Assembly (NCBI RefSeq): GCF_021513255.1
Contig: NZ_CP090977.1
Coordinates: 744,001-808,000, forward strand
Direction: 5' to 3'
Source of the DNA: Planococcus sp. 107-1
GTDB lineage: Bacteria > Bacillota > Bacilli > Bacillales_A > Planococcaceae
DNA: 64,000 bases
Shown: piece by piece, positions 62,082-64,000 of the stretch
How the letters are laid out: every line of letters begins with the position of its first letter
Position numbering within the stretch: the first letter of the stretch is position 1
Program-made: the position numbers and the translations under genes
The notes under the pieces: model-generated
What the model was told of the DNA's origin: nothing
The model's database searches: none
The model's input: the letters and a program-made list of their open reading frames with translations, nothing else

Positions 62082-62987
62082 TTATTCAGAAGTTGAAAAT
62101 GAAAACGTAACGCCGGTGAGTTGTTCCGAGACTTCCCAAAGTTTAGCTGAGACGGCTTCATCGTTCGCAGAAGCATGGGGTGTATCAATCGCCGGGGAGC
62201 CTTTTCGCTGCCCTTTGCCGTCTGGACCGATATATTCTCCGCCTTTTAGATCCGGATTGATCGCTGCATAGACGGTGGGAAGTGCGCCCATTGCAGGTGG
62301 CTGCAAGAAACGGTGCATCAAGGTCTTCATCCAGCCCGGCGCATCCGATTTTCCGAATTTAAAAAGGTTTGTGGCAGATATCCCGGGATGGCAAGCAAGG
62401 CTGATAGTGGGCAAGCCATGCTGTTTCAGGCGCTTATCCAATTCTTGTGCGAACAAAAGGTTAGCGAGCTTGCTTTGGCCGTAAAACTTCATGGCTTTAT
62501 AGCCTTTCGAGCCGTCTAAATTGTCGAAGTCAATCGCTGCTCCTTTATGCGCCAAGCTGCTCAAACTCACCACACGAGAGCCTTCTGTCTGAATTAGTAA
62601 GGGCAAAAGAAGTCCGGTCAACGCAAAATGGCCGAGATGATTGCCGCCAAATTGCATTTCAAATCCATCTTTCGTTTTTGAATAAGGAGGCGTCATCACT
62701 CCGGCATTATTAATAAGAAGATCTACTGTTGGAAGCTTTGCTTTCACTTCTTCAGCAAATGTCCGGACGCTTGATAAGTCAGCCAAGTCTAAATGCATAA
62801 TATCGATTTTCGCTTCCGGATGCCGAACTAAGATTGTGTTTTTTTCTGCTTGGGCTTTTTCTTCGTTTCGGACAGCCATGATTACTGCTGCACCTTCATT
62901 TATAAAAACTTTCATCGCTTCTAATCCAATGCCGCTATTGGCACCGGTGATGATGGCCGTTTTTCCTTTTAAATGCTTTAAAGCCAT
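62082..62987 (-). CDS. SDR family oxidoreductase (retinol dehydrogenase/WWOX-like), paralogue of 51791-52660
   Basis: 301 residues from MALKHLKGKTAIITGANSGIGLEAMKVF. NNAGVMTPPYSKTKDGFEMQFGGNHLGHFALTGLLLPLL, VVSLSSLAHKG, FYGQSKLANLLFAQELDKRL (Tyr/Lys) and ACHPGISATNLFKFG align block by block with the SDR at 51791. Substrate unknown. ATG at 62987 has GGAG 5 nt upstream; the TTG at 62996 overlaps GGGAG. Confidence 0.88.
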   Translation of the reverse strand: MALKHLKGKTAIITGANSGIGLEAMKVFINEGAAVIMAVRNEEKAQAEKNTILVRHPEAKIDIMHLDLADLSSVRTFAEEVKAKLPTVDLLINNAGVMTPPYSKTKDGFEMQFGGNHLGHFALTGLLLPLLIQTEGSRVVSLSSLAHKGAAIDFDNLDGSKGYKAMKFYGQSKLANLLFAQELDKRLKQHGLPTISLACHPGISATNLFKFGKSDAPGWMKTLMHRFLQPPAMGALPTVYAAINPDLKGGEYIGPDGKGQRKGSPAIDTPHASANDEAVSAKLWEVSEQLTGVTFSFSTSE

Positions 62988-63185
62988 TTTCTCCAACTCC
63001 CTTTTAGAAATATCTTTTCTGTCTCATTTTCTATTCCCAAAATAACATAACTCAACCTTAGTACTAACTATTCAGATTGGCATAAGACTTTGTGAGCAGA
63101 TAAATAGCATTCTATAAAAAATCGGCGTAAACTACAAAAATGTAGGGAAGTTATTTATTAATACGAGGAATAGAGGAGAATGGAT

Positions 63186-64000
63186 ATGAATTACAAAAAC
63201 GTAACCGTAGCAGGAAGCGGTGTACTTGGAAGCCAGATCGCTTATCAAACAGCTTTTAAAGGCTTCAACGTAACCGTCTATGATATTAATGATGCCGCAA
63301 TCGAAGCTTCGAAAGAAAGAATTGCTAAGCTTCAGGAAAATTATAAAAAAGATTTGAATGCAAGCGACGAAGAAGTGAAAGCTGCTTTTGAGCGCATGGC
63401 TTTCCATACGGATTTGGCAACAGCCGTGGCGGATGCAGATCTTGTCATCGAAGCAATTCCGGAAGTGGTTGCCATCAAAACCGAATTCTATACAAATTTA
63501 GGCAAAGTGGCACCGGAAAAAACGATTTTTGCCACAAACTCATCAACTTTATTGCCTAGCCAGTTCGCGGATGCAACTGGACGCCCTGAAAAATTCTTGG
63601 CGCTTCACTTCGCCAATACGATCTGGTTGAACAATACGGCTGAAATCATGAAGCATGCGAAAACCGATATGCAGGTATTTGATGATGTGGTTGAATTTGC
63701 AAAAGCGATCGGCATGGTGGCATTGCCATTGCATAAAGAACAGCCAGGCTATATTTTGAATTCTTTGTTGGTGCCGCTGCTTGACGCGGCTGAATTGCTC
63801 TTAGTGAATGAAGTATCAGATGCTGAAACAATCGATAAAACGTGGATGATTGCAACTAAAGCACCGATGGGTCCTTTTGCGATATTAGACATAGTTGGCA
63901 TCAATACAGCTTACAATATTGTATCAGCGAAAGCTGAGGCAACTGGCCGTGAAGACTACAAGAAGCTCGCTGCCATGCTGAAAACCGACTATATCGACCA
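63186..64000 (+). CDS. 3-hydroxyacyl-CoA dehydrogenase (3' end outside window)
   Basis: About 271 residues visible; the frame runs off the right edge. MNYKNVTVAGSGVLGSQIAYQTAFKGFNVTVYDIN is the NAD-binding GxGxxG fold with the acidic residue for NAD. ADLVIEAIPEVVAIKTEFYTNLGKVAPEKTIFATNSSTLLPSQFA and FLALHFANTIWLNNTAEIM (catalytic His) match 3-hydroxyacyl/3-hydroxybutyryl-CoA dehydrogenases, and APMGPFAILDIVGINTAYNI the C-terminal dimerisation domain. It oxidises 3-hydroxyacyl-CoA to 3-ketoacyl-CoA. ATG at 63186 is 7 nt after GAGGAG. Confidence 0.9.
   Translation, partial: MNYKNVTVAGSGVLGSQIAYQTAFKGFNVTVYDINDAAIEASKERIAKLQENYKKDLNASDEEVKAAFERMAFHTDLATAVADADLVIEAIPEVVAIKTEFYTNLGKVAPEKTIFATNSSTLLPSQFADATGRPEKFLALHFANTIWLNNTAEIMKHAKTDMQVFDDVVEFAKAIGMVALPLHKEQPGYILNSLLVPLLDAAELLLVNEVSDAETIDKTWMIATKAPMGPFAILDIVGINTAYNIVSAKAEATGREDYKKLAAMLKTDYID

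Overview
The window reads as a chromosomal segment of a Gram-positive Bacillales bacterium, most likely Planococcus or a close relative in the Planococcaceae (an inference from gene content; there is no rRNA here). Support: strong AGGAGG ribosome-binding sites throughout, an S-box (SAM) riboswitch, a lipoteichoic acid synthase, SigB-like promoters, a pspA-ydjGHI operon arranged as in Bacillus subtilis, a staphylococcal-type class I fructose-bisphosphate aldolase, and many short operons closed by clear hairpin terminators. I see no tRNA, rRNA, transposase, prophage or CRISPR array.

Layout. 1-1.0 kb: amino-acid ABC binding protein (cut by the window edge) behind an S-box riboswitch. 1.1-5 kb: DUF4256 protein, an SDR-type epimerase, and a GntR/ABC-ATPase/permease operon (YtrA type) with a palindromic operator over its promoter. 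5-11.9 kb: two zinc-less MDR oxidoreductases flanking a two-gene unit made of a 1256-residue SF1 helicase with a large coiled-coil insert and a 250-residue partner. 12.2-13.7 kb: DUF4397 surface protein plus its probable class F sortase behind a SigB-like promoter. 13.8-24.9 kb: acetyltransferase, 14-TM drug exporter, ECF sigma/anti-sigma pair, LTA synthase, ZIP transporter, M20 amidohydrolase, ribokinase. 25-31 kb: VOC protein, BCCT transporter, and the envelope-stress operon pspA-ydjG-ydjH-ydjI. 31-40.5 kb: methyltransferase, YitT, YjiH, FMN-binding stress protein, gdhA, and a beta-glucanase/processive glycosyltransferase pair. 40.9-47 kb: Bcr/CflA exporter, Abi-2 (HEPN) defence protein, DUF1697, Mug glycosylase, DUF488, SDR, macrolide kinase. 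47-64 kb: VWA lipoprotein, AraC regulator, BsuPI lipoprotein, YdcF, paired SDR paralogues, a two-component ABC exporter, YunD-like nucleotidase, aminotransferase, class I aldolase, CcpA-controlled sugar symporter, a repeat island, and the start of a 3-hydroxyacyl-CoA dehydrogenase.

Sequence quality. Seven genes (ABC ATPase, sortase, ribokinase, BCCT transporter, DUF488, macrolide kinase, ABC permease) are broken by eight single-base indels. In every case correcting one base restores a full-length family member, and six of the eight sites lie in a GCGG(n) string on the plus strand. I read these as probable basecalling or assembly errors rather than decay, but label the genes as frameshifted.

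Most interesting items: the helicase/partner pair, the Abi-2 HEPN protein, the GH16/GT2 glycan module, the sortase/substrate pair, an exact 21-bp tandem repeat at 43.8 kb, a repeat island at 60.5-60.8 kb, a Cys-rich micro-ORF before the ABC exporter, and 11-residue repeats in the VWA lipoprotein.
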